A program made the translations under genes and the position numbers. The notes under the pieces are model-generated. The model did no database searches and had not been told where the DNA came from. It saw nothing but the letters and a program-made list of their open reading frames with translations. This document shows, one piece after another, positions 1 to 5,320 of a stretch of DNA of 6,815 nt; position 1 is the stretch's first letter, and each line of letters opens with the position of its first letter. The stretch is from Salsipaludibacter sp038233055 (GTDB taxonomy: Bacteria > Actinomycetota > Nitriliruptoria > Nitriliruptorales > Nitriliruptoraceae): contig JBBSMS010000170.1 of the NCBI GenBank assembly GCA_038233055.1, positions 1-6,815 of the forward strand. The letters run 5' to 3'.

Positions 1-27
1 AGGGTTCGATCCCCTGCCTCCCAGCCA
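1..27 (+). tRNA. tRNA-Gln, 3' end only (probable)
   Basis: The first 27 bases have the layout of a tRNA 3' end. Bases 1-4 are the end of the T-stem 5' strand, 5-11 (ttcgatc) the T-loop, 12-16 (ccctg) the T-stem 3' strand, 17-23 (cctccca) the acceptor 3' strand, 24 the discriminator G, and 25-27 an encoded CCA. Base 72 is A, so base 1 of the missing half should be U. A U1-A72 pair with a G discriminator is characteristic of tRNA-Gln. Initiator tRNA also has A72, but with C1 and an A discriminator. A tRNA-Gln gene close to glmU is an arrangement I recall from other actinobacteria. The anticodon lies outside the window, so the identity is inferred from the acceptor end only. Confidence 0.82.
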
Positions 28-52
28 TCCGCACGGCTGCGCGTCCGGGCGT

Positions 53-68
53 GGACGACCAGTCGTCC
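53..68 (+). terminator. GC hairpin behind the tRNA, possible terminator
   Basis: Bases 53-58 (ggacga) pair perfectly with 63-68 (tcgtcc) around a 4-base loop, 25 bases after the tRNA CCA end. No T-run follows, so this is not a classical intrinsic terminator. GC hairpins without U-tails are common behind actinobacterial genes. It could end tRNA transcription or mark a processing site. Confidence 0.35.
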
Positions 69-147
69 CGGCGGCGGTCGCGGATGCTGGCCCATCGCCT
101 CCCGTGACGAGGGGTGGTTTGCGTCTGGGGCGTGGCGAGGTGGGGAC

Positions 148-498
148 GTGGAGCAACTCGTGCTGGCGATCGCCGGCGCCCTGGTGTTCGGCGTGGTGGC
201 GGCTGTGCGGGGCGGCTCGGCCTCCCAGCGGCGCCGCCGGGTCGGTCTGGGTGGCGGGTCGGCGAGAACAGCCCGCATGCGCGGAGCCCCCAGGCGTTCA
301 CGGCCGCGGCCCACGCATCGCCCTGGCAGGTATCGATCCCGCCCGACGGGCAATGAGAACCGCGATCTCGCCGGCAGGGTCGATGACAGCACGACTGATG
401 GCCGACGGGCGGGCGTCGGCGCATCAGGTGAGAGTCGAGGTCGGGCTGTCGTGGCGCGGGGTGGTCAAAGGCCGGGTCTGGTGGTCGGGCTGTCGTGA
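148..498 (+). pseudogene. 5' stub of a small membrane protein gene, decayed after about base 260
   Basis: A GTG start at 148 sits 7 bases behind a GAGG ribosome binding site (137-140). The first residues, EQLVLAIAGALVFGVVAAVR, form one hydrophobic membrane segment followed by a basic stretch (QRRRR, residues 28-32). Through roughly the first 35 codons nearly every third base is G or C, as in the intact genes here. From about base 260 onward codons ending in A or T (aga, aca, cgt, tca, cat, cct, tat) become frequent, and the protein becomes low-complexity and Arg-rich up to the stop at 498. I read this as the genuine beginning of a gene whose remainder was lost or shifted out of frame. The last third overlaps the 3' end of the HNH relic on the other strand. 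I do not recognise the family. The whole 116-aa frame could be spurious, or a true short protein could end early through a frameshift. Confidence 0.32.
439..497. repeat. Direct repeat, 15 bp, 44-base period
   Basis: The 15-mer ggtcgggctgtcgtg occurs at 439-453 and again, perfectly, at 483-497. The second copy is inside the last codons of the HNH relic (stop at 465-467, minus strand) and the first lies just beyond its stop. It looks like a local duplication at the 3' end of that gene. No third copy was seen. Confidence 0.6.
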
Positions 499-1380
499 GT
501 GTGGCGGTCAGGGGCCGGGGTCGGGCGGAACCGAGCCGTCGGTCGGGGGCGGCGTTCGTCGGTGACCCGGCCGTGGTGGGGTGGTCGGGGTTGACGGATC
601 GTGTAGCCGGAGGTGGCGGTCCAGGTGCGGGCACCGTCGGGATGTCGTTTGAGGGTCCAGTCTCGGCGGCGCTTGGCCTGGTTCCATCGGGACGACAACA
701 GCGTGAGGTTGTCGACGTCGGTACGACCGTCGGGGTGGAAGTCCTTGATGTGGTCGACGTGTCAGTGCATCGCGGGGGTGGTCGAACACGGTGCTGTGTC
801 ATGCAGATCACGTGCGATGATCGCGTCCCGCAACCACCCGCGCGCGAACCGTTGCCGGCGGCCGACGCCGACGACCTGTCCGACGTCGTCCATGGCAGTC
901 GATCTCGAACACCAGGGCGTCGGCTTCCATGTCCACGTAGGTGGGTGCAAGCCTGGCGACCAGGTCGTCCACCGCGGCCCGGCCGGCGACGTCGACCTGC
1001 CTGACGGCGGTGACGATTGCGCGGACCTGCGACCACGAAATCCACTGCTCGGCGAGGGCCTGGTGGGTGGCGGGCATCCGGGCCAGGGTGGTGGCGGCAC
1101 ATAGGAGCGTGCGGCGTTCGAACCCGGCCGCACGGCAGGTCTGGGACAACACCAGTTCGACGGCGACGCCGAGGGTGGCCTCCGTGGCGGCGGTCTCCAC
1201 GACCCGGATGAGGGTCTCGACCACGCGGGCGGCGGCCCGGTCCAGGTCACCCATCGCGCCGACGAGCCGGCCGACCATCGCAATGGCGGCGTCGGCGGAC
1301 CAGTCGAGGTCGGCGACCGCTGACGGCACCGGGACGGTGCCGTCCCGGTCGACGGGGATCGGGGCGGGGGTCGAGTTCAT
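465..1380 (-). pseudogene. DUF222/HNH endonuclease (13E12-type) gene, broken
   Basis: The minus-strand reading starts at ATG 1380 (MNSTPAPIPVDRDG). It gives a typical DUF222 amino-terminal part with helices such as LDRAAARVVETLIRVVETAA and TLGVAVELVLSQTCRAAGFE, down to DMEADALVFEID at about 898. The reading then has to move to another frame at about 890-900, where MDDVGQVVGVGRRQRFARGW and LRDAIIARDLH resemble the lead-in to the HNH domain. In that second frame a TGA at 764-762 interrupts PAMH-stop-HVDHIKDF, at a place where the family usually has a Cys. The same frame then runs on through VDNLTLL and WNQAKRRRDW to a stop at 467-465. The first zinc-type Cys also looks replaced (HDTAP), and the usual last His before NQAK is Trp. 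The pieces add up to about 300 residues against roughly 400-500 for intact relatives, so a central block between ID and MDDVG appears deleted. Such genes are multicopy and often mobile-like in actinobacteria. This copy should be non-functional. Confidence 0.85.
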
Positions 1381-1434
1381 GTCCGAAACAGTACGCAGGG
1401 GGTGAGACATCCAATGCTGTTTCAGTGTCTTGCA

Positions 1435-1480
1435 CGTGCGACCAGCGCATGCTCGAGAGGATTGCCCATGCGGACGCACG
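1435..1480. repeat. Compound inverted repeat upstream of glmU
   Basis: Two nested perfect 6-bp arms are present. The outer arms are cgtgcg (1435-1440) and cgcacg (1475-1480). The inner arms are cgcatg (1446-1451) and catgcg (1467-1472). A 5-by-2 internal loop separates the outer and inner stems, and the end loop is 15 bases. It ends about 155 bases before the glmU start. It could be an mRNA-leader hairpin, a protein-binding operator, or a terminator for read-through from either side. No T-run follows. Confidence 0.4.
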
Positions 1481-1622
1481 ATCCGAAACGCCCGTGGCCC
1501 ACGGCACTCTTGGCGAAGCAGCAACGGTCGCGGCGAACCGACCGACCAATCACCGGGGACGCCGACCACCGCTCAGCACGGAGGTGGCCGGTGGCTGGCT
1601 ACGGTCATCTCCCGGCCCACCC

Positions 1623-1627
1623 AGGAG
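1623..1627 (+). promoter_or_regulatory. Ribosome binding site of glmU
   Basis: AGGAG lies 7 bases before ATG 1635. This fixes the glmU start. The frame is open further upstream to 1425, but that extension has no ribosome binding site and no GlmU-like sequence. Confidence 0.8.
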
Positions 1628-1634
1628 TTCTTCG

Positions 1635-3035
1635 ATGACCGTTCCCGCGCCTTCTCGCGACCGTGTCGCCGCCATCGTCATGGCGGCGGGCAAGGGCACG
1701 CGCCTGCGCTCCGACACGGCCAAGGTCCTGCACCCGGTGGCCGGGCGCAGCCTGTTGCACCACACGCTGGCGGCGCTCGAACCGCTGGCCCTGGCCCAGG
1801 TCGTCGTGGTGGTCGGCCACCAGTCCGACGACGTCGCGGCGCACGCCGGCGACTACGGCCTGGACACCGTCACGACGGTCGTCCAGGAGCCCCAGCACGG
1901 CACCGGCCACGCGCTGGAGGTCGGGTTGACCGCCGTGACCACGACCGTCGACCGTGTCGTGGTCGTCAACGGGGACCACCCGATGCTGTCCACCGACACG
2001 CTCGCCCGCCTGGCTGACCTGCCGGCCGGACGCTCGGCGATCCTGTCGGCGGACCTCGACGACCCCAGCGGGTACGGGCGCATCGTCCGTGACGACACCG
2101 GCGCGGTGTTGGGCGTCGTCGAGGACCGCGACTGCACGCCCGAGCAGCGCGAGATCCGGGCTGTCAACGGCGGCATGTACGTGTTCGAGCGCGAGGGCCT
2201 GGTGGACCTGGTCGCGGCAATCGGCGGCGACAACGACCAGGGCGAGCGCTACATCACCGACCTGGTCGGCCTGCTGGTCGCCGAGCGGCGCGAGGTCCGG
2301 GTCGTGACCACCCACCCCGACGAACTGGCCGGGGTGAACGACCGCCTGCAGTTGGCCGAGGCGGAACGACGGGTCCGCCGCCGCCACATCGACGACCTGC
2401 TGCGCAGCGGGGTCACGGTCATGGATCCGGACGCGACCTGGATCGACGTCACGGTCGACGTCGAACCGGATGCCACCATCCTGCCGGGGTGCCTGCTGAC
2501 CGGTGCCACGCACGTGTCCGCCGGGGCGGTCGTGGGTCCGCACACCGAACTGCACGACACGGAGGTGGCCGCCAACGCCCGCGTCCGACAGTCGGTCTGC
2601 GACACGGTCGCGGTCGGTGCCGGCGCGACCATCGGGCCGTTCGCGCACCTGCGACCCGGCACCGAGGTCGGCGTCGACGGCAAGGTCGGGGCCTTCGCCG
2701 AGGTCAAGAACGCGACGTTGGGCGATCGCAGCAAGATCCCCCACCTGGCCTATGTCGGCGATGCCACCGTCGGCACCGACGTCAACATCGCCTGCGGCGC
2801 GGTGACGGTGAACTACGACGGCCGCGACAAGCATCGGACCGTGGTCGAGGACGGCGCCTTCGTCGGCTGCGACACCATGCTGGTCGCGCCGGTCACCATC
2901 GGCGCCGGGGCCTTCGTCGCGGCCGGGTCGGTCATCACCGACGACGTGCCGCCCGGCGCCCTGGCCGTTGCGCGGGCACGCCAGACCGTCAAGGAAGGCT
3001 GGGCCGACCGACGGCGCGAGCAGACACCCGACTGA
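1635..3035 (+). CDS. glmU: Bifunctional GlmU: GlcN-1-P acetyltransferase / GlcNAc-1-P uridylyltransferase
   Basis: This cytoplasmic enzyme acetylates glucosamine-1-phosphate with acetyl-CoA and then couples the product to UTP, giving UDP-GlcNAc for peptidoglycan and other glycans. The protein is 466 aa, normal for the family. The amino-terminal pyrophosphorylase half shows the nucleotide-binding signature AAGKGTRLRSDTAK (residues 17-30, Lys30 being the signature Lys), QHGTGHA (87-93), the metal Asp in NGDHP (Asp114), GYGRIV (146-151), Glu163, Asn178 in VNGGMY, and the second metal ligand Asn235 in GVNDRLQLAEAE. The carboxy-terminal half is a left-handed beta-helix of hexapeptide repeats. It has RPGT (Arg340), EVKN (Lys358), the catalytic-base His370 in IPHLAYVGDA, Tyr373, Asn384, and NYDGRDK (Lys399). 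These match E. coli Arg333, Lys351, His363, Tyr366, Asn377 and Lys392 with a constant offset of 7. The IPHLxYVGDA form is actinobacterial. Slightly unusual are NGDHPML and NIACGAVT. It sits directly before prs. Confidence 0.98.
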   Translation: MTVPAPSRDRVAAIVMAAGKGTRLRSDTAKVLHPVAGRSLLHHTLAALEPLALAQVVVVVGHQSDDVAAHAGDYGLDTVTTVVQEPQHGTGHALEVGLTAVTTTVDRVVVVNGDHPMLSTDTLARLADLPAGRSAILSADLDDPSGYGRIVRDDTGAVLGVVEDRDCTPEQREIRAVNGGMYVFEREGLVDLVAAIGGDNDQGERYITDLVGLLVAERREVRVVTTHPDELAGVNDRLQLAEAERRVRRRHIDDLLRSGVTVMDPDATWIDVTVDVEPDATILPGCLLTGATHVSAGAVVGPHTELHDTEVAANARVRQSVCDTVAVGAGATIGPFAHLRPGTEVGVDGKVGAFAEVKNATLGDRSKIPHLAYVGDATVGTDVNIACGAVTVNYDGRDKHRTVVEDGAFVGCDTMLVAPVTIGAGAFVAAGSVITDDVPPGALAVARARQTVKEGWADRRREQTPD

Positions 3036-3134
3036 GGTCGCCGTCCCGTCGCGGGCCCGAGTCCCGGGGTCCGGCATGGCACTACCCTCGCGGCCGCACC
3101 GCCCCGCCGGTTGTCACCCGCTCGCAGGAGCATG
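3036..3134 (+). other. glmU-prs spacer with possible internal promoter
   Basis: The 99-base gap is GC-rich and contains a small perfect hairpin just after the glmU stop (cccg 3045-3048, cggg 3052-3055). It also has a candidate -10 hexamer, taccct (3083-3088, in cactaccctcg), about 50 bases before the prs start. No recognisable -35 stands 16-18 bases upstream. The gap leaves room for a separate prs promoter, but co-transcription from glmU is equally possible. Confidence 0.3.
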
Positions 3135-4121
3135 ATGGACGTCATCACCAGGAAGCGGATGATGATCTTCTCCGGATCATCGAATCCGGAGTTGGCGAGG
3201 GAGGTGGCGGACCACCTGGGCATGCGCACGGGCAAGGTCCGGCTCCAGACCTTTGCCAACGGCGAGCTCTACGCCCGATTCGAGGAGTCGGTGCGGGGCG
3301 CGGACGCGTTCGTGCTCCAGTCCCACCTCACCGTGCCCGGCGGCCAGTCGATCAACGACGTCATCGTCGAGCAGTTGATCATGATTGACGCACTGAAGCG
3401 GGCGTCGGCCAAGCGGATCGTCGCCGTCATGCCCTACTTCGCGTACTCGCGCTCGGACAAGAAGACGCTGGCACGGGAGGCGATCGCGGCCCGGCTGATG
3501 GCCGACATGTTCCGGTCGGCCGGGGTCTCGCGACTGATGTCGGTCGACCTCCACACCGGCCAGATCCAGGGCTTCCTCGACGACCCGTTCGACCATCTCA
3601 CGGCGATGCCGTTGCTGGAGGGTTGGATCCGCCAGAACACCGATTCGGGCCACCGGGTGATCGTCTCCCCGGACGCTGGGCGGGTCCGGTTGACCGAGAA
3701 GTTCGCCTCCCACCTGTCGTGCTCCATGGCAATCCTGCAGAAGCACCGCGACCCGACCCGGCCCAACGTCTCCGAGACCCGCGACGTCATCGGTGACGTC
3801 GAGGGCAAGGACTGCATCATCGTCGACGACATGATCGACACCGCCGGCACCATCACCGGCGCCGCCGGGATGCTCAAGGAACGTGGCGCCCGGCGGGTGT
3901 TCGCGATCGCGACCCACCCGCTGTTGTCCGGACCGGCCAAGGAGCGGCTCGACGCGGCCGACATCGAGGCGGTCGTCGTGACCAACACCATCCCGGTCCC
4001 GCCGGCCCGCCGCCCGAACCAACTGGTGGTGTTGTCGATCGCCCCGATCGTGGCCTCGGCGCTGCAGGCGGTGTTCGAGGACGCCTCGGTGTCCGAATTG
4101 TTCGCCGGCGAGAACATGTAG
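3135..4121 (+). CDS. prs: Ribose-phosphate pyrophosphokinase (PRPP synthase)
   Basis: This cytoplasmic enzyme transfers pyrophosphate from ATP to ribose-5-phosphate, making PRPP for purines, pyrimidines, His, Trp and NAD. From ATG 3135 the protein is 328 aa, a normal length. AGGAG (3126-3130) is 4 bases before ATG 3135 and only 1 before ATG 3132, so 3135 is preferred. ATG 3159 or 3162 behind another AGGA is an alternative. Visible motifs are FANGELYARFEESVRGADAF (40-59), LIMIDALKRASAKRI (81-95), the flexible ATP loop PYFAYSRSDKK (100-110), the metal/ATP His140 in DLHTGQIQGF, Lys203 in QKHRDP (the KRR-type Lys), and the PRPP-binding loop VDDMIDTAGT (230-239). The SPDAGRVRLTEK and KHRDPTRPN stretches resemble the mycobacterial PrsA type rather than E. 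coli. In the ATP loop the common YARQD is YSRSD here, and REPI is REAI. The gene follows glmU in the same direction. Confidence 0.97.
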   Translation: MDVITRKRMMIFSGSSNPELAREVADHLGMRTGKVRLQTFANGELYARFEESVRGADAFVLQSHLTVPGGQSINDVIVEQLIMIDALKRASAKRIVAVMPYFAYSRSDKKTLAREAIAARLMADMFRSAGVSRLMSVDLHTGQIQGFLDDPFDHLTAMPLLEGWIRQNTDSGHRVIVSPDAGRVRLTEKFASHLSCSMAILQKHRDPTRPNVSETRDVIGDVEGKDCIIVDDMIDTAGTITGAAGMLKERGARRVFAIATHPLLSGPAKERLDAADIEAVVVTNTIPVPPARRPNQLVVLSIAPIVASALQAVFEDASVSELFAGENM

Positions 4122-4136
4122 GTCGGGACGGCGAGG

Positions 4137-4311
4137 TCCAAAGCTGATGCGATCCGTGACATCGAGACCGGCACCCACACCTACCGCGTGCCGCGGCCGG
4201 GGGGTGGTACGGAGATCGAGGTGGGACTCGTCGGTCATCGGCGGCAAGTGTCTGCGCCCGGACCGGGACAACATGACCAGGAACAACCTCGACGATCTCG
4301 ACGACTGCTGA
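4137..4311 (+). pseudogene. DUF3892-like protein, 3' fragment with frameshift
   Basis: Directly behind the prs stop the frame starting at 4137 reads SKADAIRDIETGTHTYRV and then PRPGGGTEIEV, up to about 4226. The reading continues one base out of frame from about 4234 as VIGGKCLRPDRDNMTRNNL and DDLDDC, with a TGA at 4309-4311. The order (a helix with AI-x2-IE-x-GT, a beta strand, GGK-x-LR, then DN-x-NNL-x-L-x-x-C at the end) fits the small DUF3892 family, whose function is unknown. The amino-terminal third is missing, because the frame meets the prs stop 18 bases upstream. The join between the two frames lies at about 4224-4236. I recognise this from memory of the family pattern, so the assignment is moderate. 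That it is a relic follows from the frame break and the missing start. Confidence 0.55.
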
Positions 4312-4601
4312 CCAGCGCCGTCCCTTCTGGCCGGGACAGGAGGGTCGCCGCAGCCCCCTGTCACTTCTGGCCTCCGCCGGCGATCGGACGCTCGCACCTC
4401 CGGGACCAGGCAAAACGGGTCACCCAGAGGTCGTGCAAGGCAAGGGTGTCCCGTCAGCGGCCGGTTGTTGCGGACGTAATTGTGGGATGGTGTGGATGGC
4501 AGGAAGCGCTGCCCGGATAGCAGTCGGTGGTGTTCGGTGCCAAGTCCGCGCGTCGGTTGCTCGTGGTTGGGTGATCCCGTCGGGATGGTTGACAGTGGCC
4601 G
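4312..4601. other. Gene-free stretch between two relics
   Basis: This 290-base stretch shows no convincing coding frame on either strand. It holds the hairpin at 4335-4362 and a short direct repeat: gtcccttctggcc (4320-4332) and gtcacttctggcc (4361-4373), 12 of 13 bases equal. A perfect -35-like ttgaca occurs at 4589-4594, but no -10 stands at a useful distance and it runs into the phosphodiesterase relic. The missing front of that gene would be expected here and is not present in any frame. Confidence 0.5.
4335..4362. terminator. Stem-loop, possible terminator
   Basis: gacagg (4335-4340) pairs with cctgtc (4357-4362). After a bulged A (4341), ggg (4342-4344) pairs with ccc (4354-4356), leaving a 9-base loop. 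This gives nine GC-rich base pairs, with no T-run. It is the first strong hairpin behind prs and the DUF3892 relic and could end their transcript. It overlaps the end of the direct repeat at 4361, so it may instead be part of that repeat structure. Confidence 0.3.
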
Positions 4602-5093
4602 TTGCGGTGGACGGCCTACGACGGTCGCCTGTCCGACCTGGCCAGCGACCTTGCGAACCCGTCGTTCATGCCGCTGGTCAGTGACAACTGGACCTCGATC
4701 TTCGACTGGCGCGGCGAGGGTGAACTACCGGCCGACGAGCAGGCCCTGCTGGACGGGATCGTGGCCACCGCGCACGGCAACGACCAACGTGTGCGTTTCT
4801 GGGCCACCCCCGACGAGCCCGGTCCGACCCGAGACGCACTGTGGCAGGCCCTGGCCGACGCCGACGTTGATCACGTCAACACCGACGACCTCGCCGGCCT
4901 GCGGGTCCTCCTGCTCGCTGAGTCGGATGAGCACCGTGAAGGTTCCAGCTTCCAGGGGCGTTCGACGGTTTGGTCGACCGGGTTGGTGAGACGAGGTGGG
5001 CGGCGAAACGCAACGCACAGGGCTGAATCGACAACCCGGTTCCACGGGGCCGGGCCGACCGGACTCTTGTCGAGGTTGGGAACCCAAAGGTGA
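4602..5093 (+). pseudogene. PI-PLC/GDPD-like phosphodiesterase, 3' fragment
   Basis: From about 4612 the frame reads YDGRLSDLASDLANPSFMPL, VSDNWTSIFDWRGEGELP, then VRFWATPDEPG and VNTDDLAGLRVLLL, ending near 4914. This is the carboxy-terminal part of bacterial phosphodiesterases with a PI-PLC/GDPD-type TIM barrel. Their last strands carry a SDNW-x(4)-F-x-W-x-G-x-G motif, a helix, (V)RFWATPD, and a closing INTDDL. The catalytic His pair and metal ligands of the barrel are in the front part, which is absent, since an in-frame stop lies at 4590-4592. The fragment is about 100 residues against roughly 250-300 for the complete domain. After LLLA (about 4915) the frame continues to 5093 with Arg/Thr/Gly-rich sequence unlike the family, so the tail is probably foreign or decayed. 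A TTG at 4602 and an ATG at 4668 are the available starts, neither with a good ribosome binding site. I infer a dead remnant, though expression of a short protein cannot be excluded. Confidence 0.65.
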
Positions 5094-5148
5094 GTTCCGA
5101 TCACGTCGCCCCTGGTCGTCGCCCCGCGCTATCGCGAGACCTGCCCAT
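5094..5148. other. Left flank of the insertion sequence
   Basis: This short non-coding flank leads to the IS target site. The reverse strand of 4871-5104 is open (77 aa, starting MIGTHLWVPNLDKSP), but I recognise nothing in it and it overlaps the phosphodiesterase relic. Confidence 0.4.
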
Positions 5149-5152
5149 CTAG
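5149..5152. repeat. Target site copy CTAG, left
   Basis: CTAG directly precedes the left terminal repeat, and an identical CTAG (6812-6815) follows the right one. A 4-bp duplication fits the IS1380 family, which makes 4-5 bp duplications. CTAG is its own reverse complement, so it could equally be counted as part of a 19-bp inverted repeat (5149-5167 and 6797-6815). Confidence 0.65.
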
Positions 5153-5167
5153 CCCCGATCATTCAGT
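5153..5167 (+). repeat. IS terminal inverted repeat, left (downstream of transposase)
   Basis: The sequence ccccgatcattcagt is the exact reverse complement of 6797-6811. It is the end distal to the transposase start. Confidence 0.9.
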
Positions 5168-5189
5168 AACTCGTGGGAGTCGGTGTTCC

Positions 5190-5221
5190 GGGGGTGTGGG
5201 TGGAACGGGAGGGGATCGGGG
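5190..5221 (+). other. G-quadruplex motif 1 in the IS tail
   Basis: Five runs of three or more G are present: 5190-5194, 5198-5200, 5207-5209, 5211-5214 and 5218-5221. They are separated by loops of 3, 6, 1 and 3 bases, which satisfies the canonical G3+N1-7 rule. It lies 22 bases inside the left terminal repeat, with the G-rich strand antisense to the transposase. Confidence 0.5.
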
Positions 5222-5241
5222 CACGAGATCGGCTGGTGTGC

Positions 5242-5259
5242 GGGTCGGGTGGGGTCGGG
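5242..5259 (+). other. G-quadruplex motif 2 in the IS tail
   Basis: GGGTCGGGTGGGGTCGGG has four G-runs with loops of 2, 1 and 2 bases. This is a short-loop arrangement expected to fold stably. It lies between motif 1 and the transposase stop, on the same strand as motif 1. Confidence 0.55.
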
Positions 5260-5283
5260 ATGGTCGATTTTGGGGTTGCTGCG

Positions 5284-5307
5284 GCGGGCGGCCCGCGGGA
5301 CGCCCGC
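5284..5307 (-). terminator. Hairpin behind the transposase gene
   Basis: gcgggcg (5284-5290) and cgcccgc (5301-5307) form a perfect all-GC 7-bp stem with a 10-base loop, 13 bases beyond the transposase stop in the direction of transcription. No U-tail follows. It is a plausible transcription end or a 3' mRNA-stabilising structure. Confidence 0.4.
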
Positions 5308-5320
5308 GATGCTGGTCGGG

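Larger units (their letters stand above)
1381..1634. other. Intergenic region between HNH relic and glmU, with inverted repeats
   Basis: This 254-base divergent region has no convincing gene. It should hold the glmU promoter and the old promoter of the HNH gene. A 7-bp inverted repeat (gaaacag 1385-1391, ctgtttc 1417-1423) lies just before the HNH start, and a larger compound inverted repeat lies at 1435-1480. A TANNNT hexamer, tacggt (1600-1605), is a possible -10 for a short glmU leader, but I see no good -35 at the right distance, so I do not call a promoter. Confidence 0.5.

Noticed and set aside
1425..1634. Upstream extension of glmU by 70 codons
   Set aside because: It has no ribosome binding site and no similarity to GlmU, whose family begins near the nucleotide-binding signature. 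AGGAG before ATG 1635 is clear.
1605..3077. 490-aa open frame on the minus strand opposite glmU
   Set aside because: It is an antisense shadow caused by high GC third positions. The product is repetitive in Asp, Gly, Val and Arg, and glmU on the other strand is certain.
3177..4397. 406-aa open frame on the minus strand opposite prs
   Set aside because: It is the same kind of shadow, and prs is unambiguous on the plus strand.
4589..4622. Promoter beginning with a perfect TTGACA at 4589-4594
   Set aside because: No -10-like hexamer stands 15-19 bases downstream, and the position is at the breakpoint of a relic gene.
4433..4684. Small open frame in the gene-free stretch behind prs
   Set aside because: It has irregular codon use and no ribosome binding site. 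It overlaps the phosphodiesterase fragment in a different frame and has no recognisable sequence.
4977..5040. 8-bp inverted repeat (accgggtt / aacccggt) in the tail of the phosphodiesterase relic
   Set aside because: With a 48-base loop and no associated gene or element boundary, it is within chance expectation for this composition.
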